64,000 nucleotides of DNA, taken from contig NZ_JADOTY010000001.1 of assembly GCF_015751785.1 (NCBI RefSeq), positions 5,332,001 through 5,396,000 on the forward strand, in the 5' to 3' direction. Each line of letters starts with the position of its first letter. Positions within the stretch are counted from its first letter, which is position 1. The stretch comes from Micromonospora vinacea (lineage in GTDB: Bacteria; Actinomycetota; Actinomycetes; Mycobacteriales; Micromonosporaceae). The position numbers were made by a program, and so were the translations under genes. This document shows, in pieces, positions 62,620 through 64,000 of this stretch. A model generated the notes under the pieces. The model ran no database searches, had not been told where the DNA came from, and worked only from the letters and a program-made list of their open reading frames with translations.

Positions 62620-63177
62620 ATGAACACGATCTTCCGTAAGAGCATGCTGTCTGTTGCTGGTCTCGCGTTCGCCGGTGGTGTGTTCGCCGGTCCGATCGCC
62701 GCCCACGCCGCCACCCCGGTGGATGCCAAGCCCGTCGCCGTGGCTGTGCAGGCGCCGAAGCCGCAGGGCGACCAGTCCCACATCAGCCTCAACGATGAGC
62801 AGACCGCCAACGTCAAGGCGATCATCGCCGCCACGAAGAAGGCCGGTCTGCCGGAGCGGGCCGCGGTGATCTCGATCGCGACGAGCCTGCAGGAGTCGAA
62901 GCTGGAGAACCTCGGCCACCTCGGCGACCGCAACGACCACGACTCGCTGGGCCTGTTCCAGCAGCGCCCCTCCAGTGGTTGGGGCACCCCGGAACAGATC
63001 ACCAACCCCGAGTACTCGACGACCGCGTTCCTGAAGGGTCTGAAGCAGGTCGACGGGTGGCAGGACATGGCCCTGACCGACGCCGCGCAGACCGTCCAGG
63101 TCTCCGCGTACCCGGACGCGTACGCCCAGTGGGAGCAGCAGGCCACCGATCTGGTCGGCCAGCACTGGAACAGCTGA
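62620..63177 (+). CDS. Small secreted lysozyme-fold-like protein, copy B
   Basis: ATG at 62620 gives 185 residues with the same signal peptide and domain layout as copy A. Only four residues differ: Glu to Asp and Gly to Ser near residue 52-56, Met to Arg near 103, and Ala to Gly near the C-terminus. All lie outside the SLQES and GLFQQRPSSGWGTPEQ motifs. Both copies are intact and have the same ribosome-binding site, so both are probably expressed. Confidence 0.85.
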   Translation: MNTIFRKSMLSVAGLAFAGGVFAGPIAAHAATPVDAKPVAVAVQAPKPQGDQSHISLNDEQTANVKAIIAATKKAGLPERAAVISIATSLQESKLENLGHLGDRNDHDSLGLFQQRPSSGWGTPEQITNPEYSTTAFLKGLKQVDGWQDMALTDAAQTVQVSAYPDAYAQWEQQATDLVGQHWNS

Positions 63178-63443
63178 CCCCCGCCACCGCACGGAAGCAC
63201 CACAGCACGGTAGGACCGTGAGAACACCGACCGCTGGCCGGCACCCGCAACCCGGGGTGCCGGCCAGCGATGTCTCCTCGCGAAGTCGGAGTGTCCGTGG
63301 ACTGACAGATGCTTGTAAACACCTTCAGGATTGTGATGATCTCAAGTCGTTGTCGTGAATGAATAGGCGGTGATGGTCCACAGTGGATATGAACAGTGTC
63401 TTCGACTGTTTCGTTCAGCCGCAGACCGGCGTTTGCTAACTTG
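63178..63443. other. Intergenic region after copy B
   Basis: It contains the copy B terminator (63232-63246 with 63255-63269) and then about 150 bp that are markedly AT-richer than the rest, the likely promoter of the gene starting at 63444. No gene or known motif was recognised. Confidence 0.45.
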
Positions 63444-64000
63444 ATGGCGTTCGACGCCGAGCGTTACGACCGCGAGGTCATCAAGCCGCTGCGCGGTCGA
63501 CACGGACGACTCCCCGCCGGTGACCTTCTCCTGCGCTACGCGGTCGAGCCCGGCTGGACCGCCGAGCAGTTGGCCGTACATCTCAGGCAGCTACGACAGT
63601 TCTGGCAGGACCGCGCCGTAGGGCCGGACAGCCGGGCAGAGATCTGCCAATTGCTGATTCAGGCCGACGAGGCACTCGTTCGCAACGTCGGTGCCTTGAT
63701 TTACGACCCCGCGTGGTGGCAGGAGCAGGCGACGGCGACGCGGAGCGATGCGGGGCGGCCGTCGCGGATACCCCCGCCGAGCCTGGCTCGGGCGGAGCCA
63801 CCTCGGCCTGCCGAGCCACGCTCCGAGGTCCCGGATGACGCTCCTGGGTGGCGGGCCGAGGCACGTGACTTCATCCGTGCCCGCCTCGACGACTCCGGCG
63901 CCGCTGTCCCGCGTGAACCACAGCGACCTGCCGTTCGACGCGGTCGGGTCGCCGGGAGCGGTGGCTCCCCGGACGGTGCGCCGCAGGTGTCGGACGGAGC
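63444..64000 (+). CDS. Unrecognised protein, N-terminal part only
   Basis: ATG at 63444 opens a frame that is still open at the window end (185 residues visible). The first 90 residues are helix-rich (MAFDAERYDREVIKPLRGR, RLPAGDLLLRYAVEPGWTAEQLAVHL, LLIQADEALVRNVGALIYDPAWWQ). The rest is a Pro/Arg/Glu-rich, probably disordered linker, so a further domain should follow beyond the window. I do not recognise the domain. The upstream AT-rich region and the nearby AbiEii-like pair hint at an accessory or defence-type locus, but this is only context. Confidence 0.5.
   Translation, partial: MAFDAERYDREVIKPLRGRHGRLPAGDLLLRYAVEPGWTAEQLAVHLRQLRQFWQDRAVGPDSRAEICQLLIQADEALVRNVGALIYDPAWWQEQATATRSDAGRPSRIPPPSLARAEPPRPAEPRSEVPDDAPGWRAEARDFIRARLDDSGAAVPREPQRPAVRRGRVAGSGGSPDGAPQVSDG

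Larger units (their letters stand above)
62035..63269 (+). repeat. Duplicated cassette, copy B
   Basis: This segment is the second, same-orientation copy of 53300-54626. It lacks one promoter-like unit and the TGACGCCC hairpin insertion, so its leader is shorter (145 rather than 170 bp after the last unit). The promoter array, coding region and terminal hairpin are all kept. Confidence 0.9.

Noticed and set aside
53300..63269. A composite transposon bounded by the two cassettes
   Set aside because: No transposase, terminal inverted repeats or target-site duplications were found; a direct duplication is simpler.

Overview
The window is very GC-rich and has the gene content of a filamentous actinomycete: an Lsr2 nucleoid protein, a Lon gene behind a HspR-type operator, ergothioneine biosynthesis genes, several NarL-type two-component pairs, a membrane Ser/Thr kinase and an LPXTG-anchored protein. 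Many genes start with GTG or overlap the previous stop codon by 4 bp. The overall style fits Micromonosporaceae, most likely Micromonospora. That is an inference from gene content and repeat types; no rRNA or tRNA gene is present to confirm it.

Layout. 1-1456 (minus): an Asp23/AmaP-type envelope-stress operon, cut by the window edge. 1621-4543: a DUF2726-like protein, a secreted protein with Asn/Gly repeats, and Lsr2. 4691-9982: a divergent response regulator and histidine kinase pair, manganese catalase, Lon behind a HAIR element, and a DoxX-like protein. 10028-15237: a DEAD-box helicase, a membrane protein, a two-component pair and a 2H phosphoesterase. 15262-24775: regulators and small enzymes (XRE regulator next to an SDR, ArsR-like regulator, P450 with a PEP-mutase-like enzyme, asparagine synthetase, MerR regulator with its operator). 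24818-31695: an anion-permease-like protein, a possible DUF1203 relic, a choloylglycine-hydrolase-like lipoprotein, a divergent LVIVD/DUF305 pair around a perfect CRP-type site, and a two-component pair. 31843-39194: an FtsX-like permease without a local ATPase, a nucleotide-sugar dehydrogenase, a Ser/Thr kinase, and an ECF sigma factor with a membrane partner. 39355-43751: egtABCD. 43803-46950: a manganese riboswitch with a GDT1-type transporter, small proteins and NhaA. 47288-53227: an exopolysaccharide-type cluster (Wzc-like kinase, LMW phosphatase, glycosyltransferase, DUF4012 protein, LPXTG protein). 53300-63269: two direct copies of a 1.2-1.3 kb cassette flank MFS, reductase, nucleotidase, SDR and AbiEii-like genes. 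63444 to the end: the start of an unrecognised gene.

Most notable observation. The duplicated cassette encodes a small secreted lysozyme-fold-like protein (185 aa; the copies differ at 4 positions). Its upstream region carries an array of promoter-like units, each GGAAT-N18-GTT, the spacing of SigR/SigH-class ECF promoters. There are four units in one copy and three in the other, spaced about 90 bp apart. The retained spacing despite divergence of the surrounding DNA suggests selection for a multi-promoter leader.

Other regulatory signals read directly from the sequence: a HAIR element at lon, two perfect TGTGA-N6-TCACA sites, a MerR-type operator, a yybP-ykoY riboswitch, a 16-bp palindrome before the FtsX-like gene, a 19-bp perfect inverted repeat before the P450 gene, and many strong hairpin terminators between convergent genes.
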